DNA of 64,000 nt from Brevibacterium casei CIP 102111 (GCF_900169275.1 NZ_FXZC01000002.1:248001-312000), one strand, 5' to 3'; positions 44,253-58,327 are shown, counted from the first letter of the stretch. Notes: generated by a model from the letters alone, not told the origin. Numbers and translations: made by a program.

Positions 44253-45373
44253 GCGACGTCGATCTCGTGGCCGAGATCCCCTCCCCGAGCTGGAGCGGCT
44301 TCTCGATCGGCCCGCTGACGATCCACGCCTACGCACTCTGCATCCTCGCGGGCATCCTGCTCGCCCTGTGGCTGACCTCGAGGCGCTGGCGCGCCCGCGG
44401 CGGCCACGAGGACGACCTGTGGAACATCGCGATCATCACGGTGCCCGCCGGCATCATCGGCGGACGCCTCTACCACATCTTCTCCACCCCCGACCCGTAC
44501 TTCGGGCCGAACGGGAACCCGCTCGACGCGCTGAAGATCTGGAACGGCGGTCTCGGGATCTGGGGTGCCGTGGCCCTCGGCATGCTCGCCGCGTGGGCGG
44601 TCGCCCGATACCAGGGGATCAGGATCCTGCCGTTCCTCGACGCCGCTGCCCCCGGGCTCATCCTCGCCCAGGCCGTGGGCCGGTGGGGCAACTGGTTCAA
44701 CCAGGAGCTCTTCGGGTCCCCGACGACCCTCCCGTGGGGTCTGCGTATCGACAAGTACATCGACGGTCAGCTCAATCCCAACTGGCCCGACCCCGCGCTG
44801 CCCGCCGACACCCTCTTCCAGCCGACGTTCCTCTACGAATCCCTGTGGAACCTCGCCGGCTGCTTCATCCTCATCGTCGCCGCCCGCAGGTTCCGCCTCG
44901 GCCACGGTCAGGTCTTCGCGCTCTACATCTGCTACTACACGCTCGGCCGCGTGTGGATCGAGGCCCTGCGCATCGACGATGCCGAACTCGTCCTCGGGCT
45001 GCGGCTCAACATCTGGACGTCGATCCTCGTCTTCGCCGTCGGACTCATCTGGTTCCTCGTCTCCCGCTCCCGGCACAAGGAGCCCGAGACCTCGGTCTAC
45101 GTTCCCGGCGCCCGAGCGCTTGCGAAGCACGGTCGGCACGAGGACGACGGATCCGACCACCCGAGCGCTCCGACGCCCGGACAGGCCGACGACGCCTCGC
45201 CGAGGCGGGCCGACAGCCCGTCGCCGCGGTCCGATCGGAGGCAGAGGACGGGACGCGGTGAGGACGAGAAGCCCGGATTCGGGTTCTTCGGAGCGGTCAC
45301 CTCGGCGATCTCGATCATCCCCGACGTCCGCTCGCGATCCCGGGGAACGGAGGACGAAAAGTCCGGTCATTGA
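44249..45373 (+). CDS. lgt: Prolipoprotein diacylglyceryl transferase
   Basis: A 374-residue polytopic enzyme that adds diacylglycerol to the cysteine of prolipoproteins. The Lgt motifs GGRLYHIF and AVGRWGNWFNQELFG, with the catalytic His and the conserved Asn/Glu, are present in a seven-helix core. From about residue 273 on there is a ~100-residue charged, low-complexity cytoplasmic tail, a length variation common in Actinobacteria. It closes the trp operon; I see no strong terminator behind it. Confidence 0.95.
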   Translation: MSDVDLVAEIPSPSWSGFSIGPLTIHAYALCILAGILLALWLTSRRWRARGGHEDDLWNIAIITVPAGIIGGRLYHIFSTPDPYFGPNGNPLDALKIWNGGLGIWGAVALGMLAAWAVARYQGIRILPFLDAAAPGLILAQAVGRWGNWFNQELFGSPTTLPWGLRIDKYIDGQLNPNWPDPALPADTLFQPTFLYESLWNLAGCFILIVAARRFRLGHGQVFALYICYYTLGRVWIEALRIDDAELVLGLRLNIWTSILVFAVGLIWFLVSRSRHKEPETSVYVPGARALAKHGRHEDDGSDHPSAPTPGQADDASPRRADSPSPRSDRRQRTGRGEDEKPGFGFFGAVTSAISIIPDVRSRSRGTEDEKSGH

Positions 45374-45430
45374 GACGTTCTGGTCCACCTTTCGGTCCTT
45401 TCACGTTTTCGCCCACGCCGTCACGGGGTG

Positions 45431-45436
45431 TAGATT
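45431..45436 (+). promoter_or_regulatory. Probable -10 of gltBD (TAGATT)
   Basis: TAGATT lies 124 bases before gltB; TTCGCC at 45408-45413 is a poor -35 at 17 bp. The leader would be about 118 bases and includes an 17-codon open frame (45449-45502) of unknown meaning. Confidence 0.45.
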
Positions 45437-45560
45437 GGAAGCTCACACGTGAGAACCACGTCACACCTGTGCCCGAAGGACGACCTTCTGAGGGCGCGAT
45501 GAAGCCAGTTCGAGACAGCGTCGTCTGCTGGAAGTTGACTAGACCCCGTGAAGGCAGCCG

Positions 45561-50238
<4,678 letters not shown>

Positions 50239-50246
<8 letters not shown>

Positions 50247-51681
50247 TCCGCACGGATTCCTCACCGTTCCCCGCCGCGAGCTGCCCGAGCGCCGCCCGGT
50301 GCCCATCCGCCTCCTCGACTACCGCGAGGTCTACGAGGCGGGCGATCCCGACCAGCTGCGCCGGCAGGCCTCGCGCTGCATGGACTGCGGGGTGCCGTTC
50401 TGCCATCAGGGCTGCCCGCTGGGCAACCTCATCCCGGAGTTCAACGATGCGATGTACCGCGGGGAGCTGCCGCGCGCCGTCGACCTCCTCCACGCGACGA
50501 ACAACTTCCCCGAATTCACCGGCCGGGCGTGTCCGGCGCCGTGTGAGAACGCGTGCGTGCTCAGCATCAACCAGCCCGCTGTGACGATCAAGCAGGTCGA
50601 GGTGAGCATCGTCGACCAGGGCTTCGCCGCCGGTCTCATCCAGCCCGAGATCCCCGACCGGATCACCGGGCACACCGTCGCCGTCATCGGCTCGGGCCCG
50701 GCGGGACTCGCCGCAGCCCAGCAGCTCACCCGCGCCGGGCACACGGTCGTCGTCTACGAACGCGACGACCGCCTCGGCGGGCTGCTCCGGTACGGGATCC
50801 CCGACTTCAAGCTCGAGAAGCAGCACATCGACCGCAGGCTGTCCCAGATGCGGGCCGAGGGCACCTGGTTCGAGACCGGCGTCGAGATCGGCGTCGACCT
50901 CACGCTCGAGGAGCTGCGCTCCCGCTTCGACGCGGTCATCGTGTGCACGGGTGCGACCGTGCCCCGGGACATGCCCGTCGAGGGTCGTGAGCTCGACGGC
51001 GTTGAGTTCGCGATGGACTACCTTGTGCCCTCGAACCGGGCGCAGGCCGGGGACGAGCCGACCCCGATCGACGCCGAGGGCAAGCACGTCATCATCATCG
51101 GCGGCGGCGACACCGGTGCGGACTGCCTCGGCACCGCGCTGCGGCAGAAGGCCGCCTCGGTGACGACGCTGGCGATCGGGGCGAAGCCGCCGGCCGAACG
51201 CAGCGAACGGGACCCGTGGCCGACGGTGCCGCGGATCTTCGAGGTCCAGACCTCCCACGAGGAGGGCGGCGAGCGGAAGTACCTCGCCTCGACGACGGGA
51301 TTCGTCGGCGACGCCGAGGGCCGGGTCAACGGGATCGCGGTCGCTGAGACCCAGTTCGTCGACGGTCGCCGCATCCCGACGCCTGGCACCGAGCATCGTC
51401 TCGACGCCGACCTCGTACTCCTCGCGCTCGGCTTCTCCGGACCCGAAGCCGAGGTGCTCGGGCTCGACGTCGCCGAGACGGGAGCCTTCGCCCGCGACGA
51501 CTCCTATGCCGCCTCGGCGCCCGGTGTCTTCGTCGCCGGAGACGCCGGCCGCGGGCAGTCGCTCATCGTCTGGGCGATCGCCGAGGGGCGGGCCGCGGCC
51601 GCCGAGGTCGACCGGTTCCTCACGGGGTCGACGCGGTTGCCGGAACCGGTCCGTCCCCGCGACACCGGTTTCAAAGGCTAG
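50239..51681 (+). CDS. gltD: Glutamate synthase (NADPH), small subunit
   Basis: A 480-residue flavoprotein that passes electrons from NADPH to GltB. The N-terminal double 4Fe-4S region has CMDCGVPFCHQGCPLGN and CPAPCENACVL; the FAD site is AVIGSGPAGLAAAQQL and the NADPH site is HVIIIGGGDTGADCLG. The FAD C-terminal motif VFVAGDAGRGQSLIVWA is present. The ATG overlaps the gltB end and a strong hairpin follows. Confidence 0.97.
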
Positions 51682-51727
51682 AATGATCTGTGTCACAGAC
51701 TGAGAACGAGCACATCGGTGTGCGCGG

Positions 51728-51759
51728 CCTCCGCGGGCGGAATCGACCGCCCGCGGAGG
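51728..51759 (+). terminator. Strong stem-loop after gltD
   Basis: A perfect 13-bp GC-rich inverted repeat with a 6-base loop, 46 bases after the gltD stop and just upstream of the pyk promoter. No T-run. Confidence 0.75.
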
Positions 51760-51783
51760 GTCGATCGTCCATCGCGGTGCAGG

Positions 51784-51789
51784 TAGGGT
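51784..51789 (+). promoter_or_regulatory. -10 of a leaderless pyk promoter (TAGGGT)
   Basis: TAGGGT ends seven bases before the pyk ATG; the possible -35 TCGATC is at 51761-51766 (17-bp spacer). No Shine-Dalgarno sequence. Confidence 0.55.
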
Positions 51790-51796
51790 GGAATGC

Positions 51797-53335
51797 ATGA
51801 GGCGAGCAAAGATAGTCGCAACACTGGGTCCGAATCAGAATTCCTACGAAGACATCCGCACACTCGTCGATGAGGGCGTCGACGTCGCGAGGTTCAACCT
51901 CAGCCACGGTCGCCGCGAAGAGCACGAGGAGAAGTTCGCCTGGGTCCGACAGGCCGCCCTCGACACCGGTCGGGCGGTCGCCGTCCTCCTCGATCTCCAG
52001 GGTCCCAAGATCCGCGTGGGGACCTTCGAGAACGGCAAGGAGATCCTCGAGGACGGGCAGACGTTCACGATCACCAGCCGCGACGTCCCCGGGACATCCG
52101 AGGTCGTAAGCACGACGCTGAAAACCCTGCCCTCCGACGTCTCGGTGGGCGATCCCCTTCTCGTCGACGACGGCCGGCTGCGGCTGCGGGCGACCGCGGT
52201 GACCGAGACCGACGTCGTCACCGAGGTCGAGATCGGCGGTCCGATCTCCAACCACAAGGGCATCAACCTCCCCGGCGTCCCGGTCTCCGTTCCGGCGCTG
52301 TCGGAGAAGGACATCGAGGACCTCAAGTGGGGTCTCGGGCTCGGCTTCGACTGGGTCGCGCTCTCCTTCGTCCGCAGCCCCGAGGACATCGACGACGTCC
52401 ACGCCGTCATGGACGAGGTCGGGGTCCGTGCCCCGGTCATCGCGAAGCTCGAGAAGCCGCAGGCCGTCGAGCAGCTCGACGCGGTCATCGACGCCTTCGA
52501 CGGGATCATGGTCGCCCGCGGCGACCTCGGCGTCGAACTCCCGCTCGAACAGGTCCCCATCGTTCAGAAGCGGGCGGTCGAGATCGCCCGTCAGCAGGCC
52601 AAGCCCGTCATCGTCGCCACGCAGATGCTCGAGACGATGATCGAGGCCTCGCGCCCCACCCGCGCCGAGGCGAGCGACTGCGCGAACGCCGTCCTCGACG
52701 GTGCCGATGCGCTCATGCTCTCCGGCGAGACCTCGGTGGGCGCGCACTGGGTCGAGGCGATCCGGACGATGAGCCGGATCATCTCCTCGACCGAGGAGCA
52801 CGGGCTCGATCGGATCCGTCCGCTCGGCACCGTCCCGCACACGAAGGGCGGGGCCGTCACGGCCGCGGCCGTCCGGATCGCTGAGCAGCTCGACATCGAT
52901 CTCCTCTGCACCTTCTCGCAGACCGGTGACTCGGTGCGGCGGATGTCGCGGCTGCGTCCGCGGTGGCCGATCCTCGGCTTCACCCCCGATGCGCAGGTCC
53001 GCCACCAGCTGGCACTCACCTGGGGTGTGCGTCCCTACCTCGTGAAGTCGGTGCGTCACACCGACCAGATGGCCCGTCAGGTCGACGCGGTGCTCCTCGC
53101 CGACGGAACCGCCCGCGAGGGCGACCAGTCGATCCTCGTAGCCGGCTCGCCCCCCGGAATCCCGGGCTCGACGAACGCACTGCGGATCCACACGATGGGC
53201 GATGCGGCCAAGGGTGTCGCCGCCGCGTACGCGGACGACTCGGACAGCGACGAGGATCCCCTCGCCGGATACGGGGTCGTCCCGGAGGCGCCGATCACCC
53301 GGGACATCCCCATCGTGGGCGGCGACAGGAGCTGA
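51797..53335 (+). CDS. pyk: Pyruvate kinase
   Basis: A 512-residue glycolytic enzyme. It starts MRRAKIVATLGPNQNSYED and has the ADP/PEP-site signature VARGDLGVELPLEQVP with TQMLETMI. The C-terminal regulatory domain is present (about residues 350-475), and a ~35-residue acidic tail follows. An in-frame GTG three codons upstream is less likely because it would overlap the -10 box. It is transcribed alone, between two strong hairpins. Confidence 0.97.
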   Translation: MRRAKIVATLGPNQNSYEDIRTLVDEGVDVARFNLSHGRREEHEEKFAWVRQAALDTGRAVAVLLDLQGPKIRVGTFENGKEILEDGQTFTITSRDVPGTSEVVSTTLKTLPSDVSVGDPLLVDDGRLRLRATAVTETDVVTEVEIGGPISNHKGINLPGVPVSVPALSEKDIEDLKWGLGLGFDWVALSFVRSPEDIDDVHAVMDEVGVRAPVIAKLEKPQAVEQLDAVIDAFDGIMVARGDLGVELPLEQVPIVQKRAVEIARQQAKPVIVATQMLETMIEASRPTRAEASDCANAVLDGADALMLSGETSVGAHWVEAIRTMSRIISSTEEHGLDRIRPLGTVPHTKGGAVTAAAVRIAEQLDIDLLCTFSQTGDSVRRMSRLRPRWPILGFTPDAQVRHQLALTWGVRPYLVKSVRHTDQMARQVDAVLLADGTAREGDQSILVAGSPPGIPGSTNALRIHTMGDAAKGVAAAYADDSDSDEDPLAGYGVVPEAPITRDIPIVGGDRS

Positions 53336-53352
53336 GTCGCCAGCAGCGGGTG

Positions 53353-53386
53353 AGGGCCCGGTCGGAGGACACTCCGGCCGGGCCCT
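53353..53386 (+). terminator. Strong stem-loop after pyk
   Basis: A 15-bp inverted repeat with one G-U pair and a 4-base loop, starting 18 bases after the pyk stop. Confidence 0.78.
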
Positions 53387-53440
53387 CTGCGTTGTCTCAG
53401 AATGTCATCCATGTCACCTCAGTTTGCGGAATTCGACAGA

Positions 53441-53459
53441 TTGCTCAACAGTTGTGCAA
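53441..53459. promoter_or_regulatory. Near-perfect 19-bp palindrome upstream of the symporter
   Basis: TTGCTCAAC-A-GTTGTGCAA is an inverted repeat with one mismatch, 60 bases before the symporter start. It overlaps the likely promoter zone and looks like a repressor operator. No regulator gene lies next to it. Confidence 0.4.
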
Positions 53460-53518
53460 GGAGTCGTACTTCGCCGAGGGCATCCGCGCACCTCGGCACC
53501 GCCGTCGAAAGGAAGCAT

Positions 53519-55009
53519 ATGAGACTGCCGGCATGGTCGAAGTCCTTCGGAGTGCAGGTGACGATCGCCCTCGTCGCCGGCGTCGTCCTCGGACTCGTCG
53601 CCCGCTCGTGGGGACCGGTGAGCGAGGCCCAGGACAACTGGCTCGGGCAGACTCTCGAGACCATCGGGTCCTCGTACGTCACCCTCCTCAAGGCGGCGGT
53701 GGTTCCGCTCATCATCACCGCGATCATCGCGAGCATCGGCAACCTGAGGAAGGTGACCAACGCCGCCCGCCTCGCGGTCTCGACGCTGCTGTGGTTCGCG
53801 CTCACCGCCTTCATCGCCGTCGTCATCGGCCTGCTCATCGCCCTCATCATGCAGCCGGGCGTCCACGCCGATGCGAGCTCCCTGCAGGGCCAGGCGCCCG
53901 AACACGAGGGCAGCTGGATCGGGTTCCTCACCGGACTCATCCCGGTCAACTTCCTCGGCCTCGAGGTCTCGACGGCGCCCGGTGACACCGGGGCGCTCGT
54001 CTCCGAGGTCGACTTCAACGTCCTCCAGCTCATCATCGTCTCCGGTGCCCTCGGCATCGCCGCCGTCAAGGTCGGCAAGGCCGCTGAGCCGTTCCTCGAG
54101 TTCGCCGAGGCGGCACTGGCCGTCGTCCAGAAGGTCGTGTGGTGGATCGTGCGGATCGCCCCGATCGGCACGCTCGGCCTCATCGGCAACGCCGTCAACT
54201 CGTACGGCTGGTCGACGATGGGTTCGCTGCTGTGGTTCGTCGTCGCCGTCTACATCGGTCTCGCCGCCGTCTTCCTCATCGTCTACCCGACGATCGCCAA
54301 GCTCAACGGCCTCTCCGTGCGCCAGTACTTCTCCGGCGTGTGGTCGGCCACCCAGCTCGGCTTCGTCTCCCGGTCGTCGATCGGCACGATGCCCGTGACC
54401 CAGAAGGTCGCGACCGACAACTTCGGCGTCCCGCAGGGCTACGCGGCCTTCGCCGTGCCCTTCGGCGCGACGACGAAGATGGACGGCTGCGCGGCCATCT
54501 ACCCGGCGATCGCCGCGGTCTTCGTCGCGCAGTTCTTCGGCATCGAGCTCGGACCCATCCAGTACCTGCTCATCGTCTTCGTCTCCGTCATCGGCTCCGC
54601 CGCGACGGCTGGGACGACGGGTGCGACGGTGATGCTCACGCTCACCCTGTCGACGCTCGGGCTGCCGCTCGAGGGTGTCGGACTGCTGCTCGCGATCGAA
54701 CCGATCGTCGACATGGGCCGCACCGCGCTCAACGTCTCCGGACAGGCGCTCATCCCCGCGATCGTCGCGAAGCGCCACGGCATCCTCGATCAGCCCCGCT
54801 ACGACGCCAAGCGCATCGACGGCTACGTGCCGGTCGCTGTTGAGGCGGCGGGCGGCACCGAGCTGACGGCGAGCGACGAGGACGGCAGTGTGGGTGCCGG
54901 CGCGGAGGGCGGCACCGCTGAGGGCCGCGCCGCGGCTGATGCGGTTCCCGCCGACGGCTCCACGACCCGAGGGCAGTCGGCCCCGGCTCGCGAGAGCATC
55001 GGCAGCTGA
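53519..55009 (+). CDS. Dicarboxylate/amino acid:cation symporter (DAACS family, DctA/GltP-like)
   Basis: A 496-residue sodium- or proton-coupled carrier of the SLC1-type fold. The first reentrant hairpin is FVSRSSIGTMPVTQKVA, the helix-7 metal motif region is GATTKMDGCAAIYPAIAA, and the second hairpin GSAATAGTTGATVMLTLTL precedes EPIVDMGRTALNVSG, where Asp binds the amino group or cation in relatives. About eight membrane helices. The last ~65 residues are a low-complexity Ala/Gly/Asp tail. ATG at 53519 after AAAGGAAG. Substrate (glutamate, aspartate or C4-dicarboxylate) is not determined. Confidence 0.92.
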   Translation: MRLPAWSKSFGVQVTIALVAGVVLGLVARSWGPVSEAQDNWLGQTLETIGSSYVTLLKAAVVPLIITAIIASIGNLRKVTNAARLAVSTLLWFALTAFIAVVIGLLIALIMQPGVHADASSLQGQAPEHEGSWIGFLTGLIPVNFLGLEVSTAPGDTGALVSEVDFNVLQLIIVSGALGIAAVKVGKAAEPFLEFAEAALAVVQKVVWWIVRIAPIGTLGLIGNAVNSYGWSTMGSLLWFVVAVYIGLAAVFLIVYPTIAKLNGLSVRQYFSGVWSATQLGFVSRSSIGTMPVTQKVATDNFGVPQGYAAFAVPFGATTKMDGCAAIYPAIAAVFVAQFFGIELGPIQYLLIVFVSVIGSAATAGTTGATVMLTLTLSTLGLPLEGVGLLLAIEPIVDMGRTALNVSGQALIPAIVAKRHGILDQPRYDAKRIDGYVPVAVEAAGGTELTASDEDGSVGAGAEGGTAEGRAAADAVPADGSTTRGQSAPARESIGS

Positions 55010-55024
55010 ACCAGCCAGATCAGT

Positions 55025-55056
55025 GACGGCCGCCGGCATTCGTGCCGGCGGCCGTC
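55025..55056. terminator. Bidirectional stem-loop between convergent transporters
   Basis: A perfect 14-bp GC-rich stem closed by a TTCG tetraloop, 15 bases after the symporter stop and 43 bases from the stop of the opposing NCS1 gene. It can serve both strands. Confidence 0.8.
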
Positions 55057-55099
55057 TCGCATGACTGTCCGCGTTCGGACTGCGCGGCAGCGGGCTCGG

Positions 55100-56533
55100 T
55101 CACCGCAGTGGGGCGGTCGCCGCATCCCCGGTCGCAGCGGCCTTCCCGATCTCGCCGTCGACGTCGAGGCCCCGGTTGAGCGCCCAGTAGGCGACCCCGG
55201 CGACGGACAGTCCGGCGAAGGCTGCGATGTCCGCTCCGCCGAGGCCGGCGGCGAGCGGCCCGGTGAAGATCCCCGTCGACATCAGAGGGATCTCGACGAG
55301 CAGGCCCAAGAGGTAGGCGAGCACGCCGCTGCGATTCCATCCGCGGTAGACGCCGCTGCGGTCGAACATCCCGGTGAGCGAATACCGTCCCCTGCGGACG
55401 AGGAAGTAGTCGACGAGGTTGATCGCGGTCCACGGCGCGAAGAGGTAGAGGAGGAAGGCGAGGTAGACCGACATCGCCTGCATGTAGTCCTCCGGCATGA
55501 CGACCGTGAGCAGGAGTGCCGCGCAGGCCATGATCACCACCGCGGCGACCCGCAGCCCTGCGGTCAGGCGTACGGAGCGGAACGTGTCGATGACACTGAT
55601 GAGCGTGAGTCCGCCCCCGTAGGTATTCATCGTCATCACACACACGAGGCCGCCGAGGGAGATGAGGACGGCGATCCGTCCGAACCCGGGGACGAGCGCG
55701 TCTCCAGCGGCTGCGACACCGGCGACGGCGTCCTGTGTGCCGAAGTTCGCGGCGAGGAGCGCGCCGAGGGAGGTCAGCCATGCGGAGCTCACCGCCATGC
55801 CGAGGTAGGTGCACCAGAACATCGCCTTCGGATCCACCGTGGCCGGAAGGTAGCGGGTGTAGTCGGAGACGTAGATCGCCCAGTTGATCTGGTACCCGGC
55901 CGCGATGCCGAACTGAATGAGCAGCGGCGTCCACGAGAACTCCGCCTGCGCCGTCACCGTCTGAGGTGTCTGTGCGGCGACGATGGTGACGATGACGAAG
56001 ACGATGACGAAAGCGAGTGTCACCCACCGGGTGATGACGTGGATCCAGGTGTAGCCGAAGATCGCGAGAGTCAGGGTTACTCCGATGATGAGGAGAACCG
56101 CGGGTACGGTGCCGATGCCGAGCGCGACCCCGAGGCTCTGCGCCGCCAGGACGCAGCAGAAGACATTGAACCCGACATAGTTGATGAGGGCGAGGATGAA
56201 GACGAGGGCGGAGCCTGTGTAGCCGAACTGGGGCCGAGACTGGATGAGCTGCGGCAGCCCCAGGTGGGGTCCCTGTGTCGAGTGGAGGGCTGCGAAGATC
56301 GCGCCGAACGCCGAGCCGAGCACGGTGGCGGCGATCGTCGGCCACAGATCACCGCCGACGGCGATGCCGAGGAAGCCGACGGCGATGGTGCCGAGGTTCG
56401 CGTTGCCCGCGATCCACACGGGCGCGAGGTGCCAGACCCGTCCGTGCCGTTCCGCGACCGGCACGTGGTCGATCGACCGGCTCTCGACGACCGCTCCGGT
56501 CGTCGTTGCCTCATTCGGGCGCGTCCCTGACAT
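55100..56533 (-). CDS. NCS1-family nucleobase:cation symporter
   Basis: A 477-residue permease with about 12 membrane helices, of the purine-cytosine / uracil / hydantoin / allantoin type. Helix 1 has WIAGNANLGTIAVGFLG; QFGYTGSALVFILALINYVGFN and YLFAPWTAINLVDYFLVRRG are typical NCS1 segments. The ATG at 56533 follows GGAG by six bases; a longer start would run into the promoter. It is divergent from a CocE-type hydrolase gene and shares a 96-bp control region with it. The substrate is unknown; it may be the compound, or a product, handled by the hydrolase. Confidence 0.9.
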   Translation of the reverse strand: MSGTRPNEATTTGAVVESRSIDHVPVAERHGRVWHLAPVWIAGNANLGTIAVGFLGIAVGGDLWPTIAATVLGSAFGAIFAALHSTQGPHLGLPQLIQSRPQFGYTGSALVFILALINYVGFNVFCCVLAAQSLGVALGIGTVPAVLLIIGVTLTLAIFGYTWIHVITRWVTLAFVIVFVIVTIVAAQTPQTVTAQAEFSWTPLLIQFGIAAGYQINWAIYVSDYTRYLPATVDPKAMFWCTYLGMAVSSAWLTSLGALLAANFGTQDAVAGVAAAGDALVPGFGRIAVLISLGGLVCVMTMNTYGGGLTLISVIDTFRSVRLTAGLRVAAVVIMACAALLLTVVMPEDYMQAMSVYLAFLLYLFAPWTAINLVDYFLVRRGRYSLTGMFDRSGVYRGWNRSGVLAYLLGLLVEIPLMSTGIFTGPLAAGLGGADIAAFAGLSVAGVAYWALNRGLDVDGEIGKAAATGDAATAPLR

Positions 56534-56579
56534 GAGTTCTCCGTTCGTCACTGTGGCGCAGATCACGCCGGGTGCTCTA

Positions 56580-56593
56580 ATATGTATACATAT
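56580..56593. promoter_or_regulatory. Perfect palindromic operator ATATGTATACATAT
   Basis: A 14-bp perfect palindrome in the gap between the divergent NCS1 and CocE genes. The TGTATACA core is like sites bound by GntR/FCD regulators. A degenerate second copy, 10 of 14 matches, lies at 56599-56612, centred 19 bp away. The GntR gene two genes later is the natural binder. Confidence 0.65.
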
Positions 56594-56611
56594 CTTTCAT
56601 CTGTATGTAAA
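56583..56611 (-). promoter_or_regulatory. Promoter of the NCS1 gene (TTTACA-17-TATACA, minus strand)
   Basis: Read on the minus strand, -35 TTTACA (56606-56611) and -10 TATACA (56583-56588) are separated by 17 bp, the best consensus promoter in the window. The -10 lies inside the 14-bp palindrome, so a bound repressor would block it. Confidence 0.65.
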
Positions 56612-56629
56612 TGCTCGGAGGTCGACAGA

Positions 56630-58327
56630 ATGTGCCCAGAGGCGAGGGAATCCGCGCGAGTCGTTCCGCGGCCCCTGTTCACGCCCCCGGAGCAGGCGCG
56701 GCAGCTCGCCGTGCGGATGCGCGACGGGGTCCTGCTCGCCACCGACGTCTATCTGCCGCCGGCTGGTCACGGACCCGTTCTTCTCTCGCGGCTGCCCTAT
56801 GACAAAGCAGGGGACGAGTGCTTCATGCCGGCGGTGGCGCGATGGCTCTGCGCGCGCGGCTACGTCGTCGTGGTCCAGGACGTCCGCGGCAAGGGCCGAT
56901 CAGGGGGAGAGCTCGCCCCCTTCGTCCACGAGGTCGACGACGGGTACGACACCCTTGAGTGGATCACCGGTCAGGACTGGGCGAGCGGCCCGATCGGCAT
57001 GTTCGGCGATTCGTACTACGGATACACCCAGTGGGCGGCAGCGGCGAGCGGGCATCCGGCTCTGGCGGCGATGGCGCCACGAGTGACGACACCCGATGCC
57101 CCACGGCTGCTCACCGATGGAGTCTTCCGCCTCGAAATGGCTGTCGCGTGGGTGCTCGAGACCTTCCTCGACGAACGACTCTTCGACTGCATCGGCACCA
57201 TCGACTGGACGGTCCATCCGCTCGCCGACATCGCCGCCGAGGTGCTCGACGGGATCCGACCCCACCTCCTCGACAGATGGGTCGGGGGAGCGGTCGACGC
57301 ACCCGAGATCGAGGCTGAGGGGCGGATTCCCACCCTCCACCTCGTCGGCCTCGACGACTTCCTCGCCGGAGCGGGGATCGACGCGTGGCGACGGGCGAGC
57401 GAGGGACCCGCGGAGCAGCTCCTCCTCGTCGACGCCCGCGACCACGGGTGGACTGCGCGGGATCCCGGCGTTCCCGGAGGTGCGGCGTCGGCTGACGGTG
57501 ACCCGAGCCCGGCATTCCTCGAGGAGTACCTGAGTCCGCTGCTGGGGTTCTTCGACCGCCACCTCGGACAGTCACTCGATCTCGACTCCCGACGGCGCAG
57601 CGCCACCGAGATCCCACCCGTGCGGTGGCGGATCGGCGACGACCGGTTCCACGCCGCCCGGACGTGGCCGCCGCCGGACGTCGTCAGGCGACAGTGGACG
57701 CTCACCGTCGACGGGCTCGAACCTGCGGGCAGCGCGGTCGGCCGCGGACGATCCGCCGAGGACGACCCGGCGGGGCGCCCTCCGGTGCGGTCGTTCGTCC
57801 ACGATCCGTCCGATCCGGTTCCGAGTGCGGCCAACCCCTTCCACCCCAATCTCGACCGCGGCGATGACACCGATTCCCTTGACCGCGACGATGTCCTCGT
57901 CTTCGCGTCGACGGCGGTGACGCAGCCCCTCGTCCTCCTCGGCTCCGGGACGGTGAGCGTCGACCTCGACATCGACGGTGACTTCGATATCGTCGCGGAG
58001 GAGGGAACGCACGTCGTCGGCCACCTCATGGTCGGACTGTTCGACGTCGCCCCGGATGGCAGAGCCGCCCGCATCGCCGAGGCCGCCGTCGCGGTCGTCG
58101 ACATCGGCCAGCCGACGGCGGTCGACCTTCCTGCTCTGGGGTGGGAGGTGAGCGCCGGACACCGCCTCGCCCTCAGGCTCAGCGCGAGCAGCTATCCCGG
58201 GCGCCTGCTCCACCCCGGAAGCGCGGAGGATCCATGGACGGCGACCGCGGGTGCGCGGCGGACCTACCGCGTGCGCCTCGGCGAGAAGAGCCGACTGAGT
58301 CTCGATGTGAGAGGAGAGAGCCGATGA
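56630..58327 (+). CDS. CocE/NonD-family hydrolase (S15-type alpha/beta hydrolase)
   Basis: A 565-residue protein resembling cocaine esterase and X-Pro dipeptidyl-peptidases. The alpha/beta-hydrolase domain has the oxyanion/strand segment VVVQDVRGKGRSGG, the nucleophile Ser128 in FGDSYYG, a likely acid Asp243 in VGLDDFLAG (GWYDGF in CocE) and His272 in DARDHGW. The C-terminal jelly-roll domain (about 350-560) is present. No signal peptide, so it is probably cytoplasmic. The ATG at 56630 follows GGAGG by eight bases. It hydrolyses an ester or amide; the true substrate is unknown. It is coupled to the GntR gene by ATGA. Confidence 0.88.
   Translation: MCPEARESARVVPRPLFTPPEQARQLAVRMRDGVLLATDVYLPPAGHGPVLLSRLPYDKAGDECFMPAVARWLCARGYVVVVQDVRGKGRSGGELAPFVHEVDDGYDTLEWITGQDWASGPIGMFGDSYYGYTQWAAAASGHPALAAMAPRVTTPDAPRLLTDGVFRLEMAVAWVLETFLDERLFDCIGTIDWTVHPLADIAAEVLDGIRPHLLDRWVGGAVDAPEIEAEGRIPTLHLVGLDDFLAGAGIDAWRRASEGPAEQLLLVDARDHGWTARDPGVPGGAASADGDPSPAFLEEYLSPLLGFFDRHLGQSLDLDSRRRSATEIPPVRWRIGDDRFHAARTWPPPDVVRRQWTLTVDGLEPAGSAVGRGRSAEDDPAGRPPVRSFVHDPSDPVPSAANPFHPNLDRGDDTDSLDRDDVLVFASTAVTQPLVLLGSGTVSVDLDIDGDFDIVAEEGTHVVGHLMVGLFDVAPDGRAARIAEAAVAVVDIGQPTAVDLPALGWEVSAGHRLALRLSASSYPGRLLHPGSAEDPWTATAGARRTYRVRLGEKSRLSLDVRGESR

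Noticed and set aside
51687-51699. TCTGTG-T-CACAGA inverted repeat after gltD, resembling a cAMP-receptor-type site
   Set aside because: It does not match the TGTGA-N6-TCACA spacing and lies upstream of the gltD terminator, not at a promoter.
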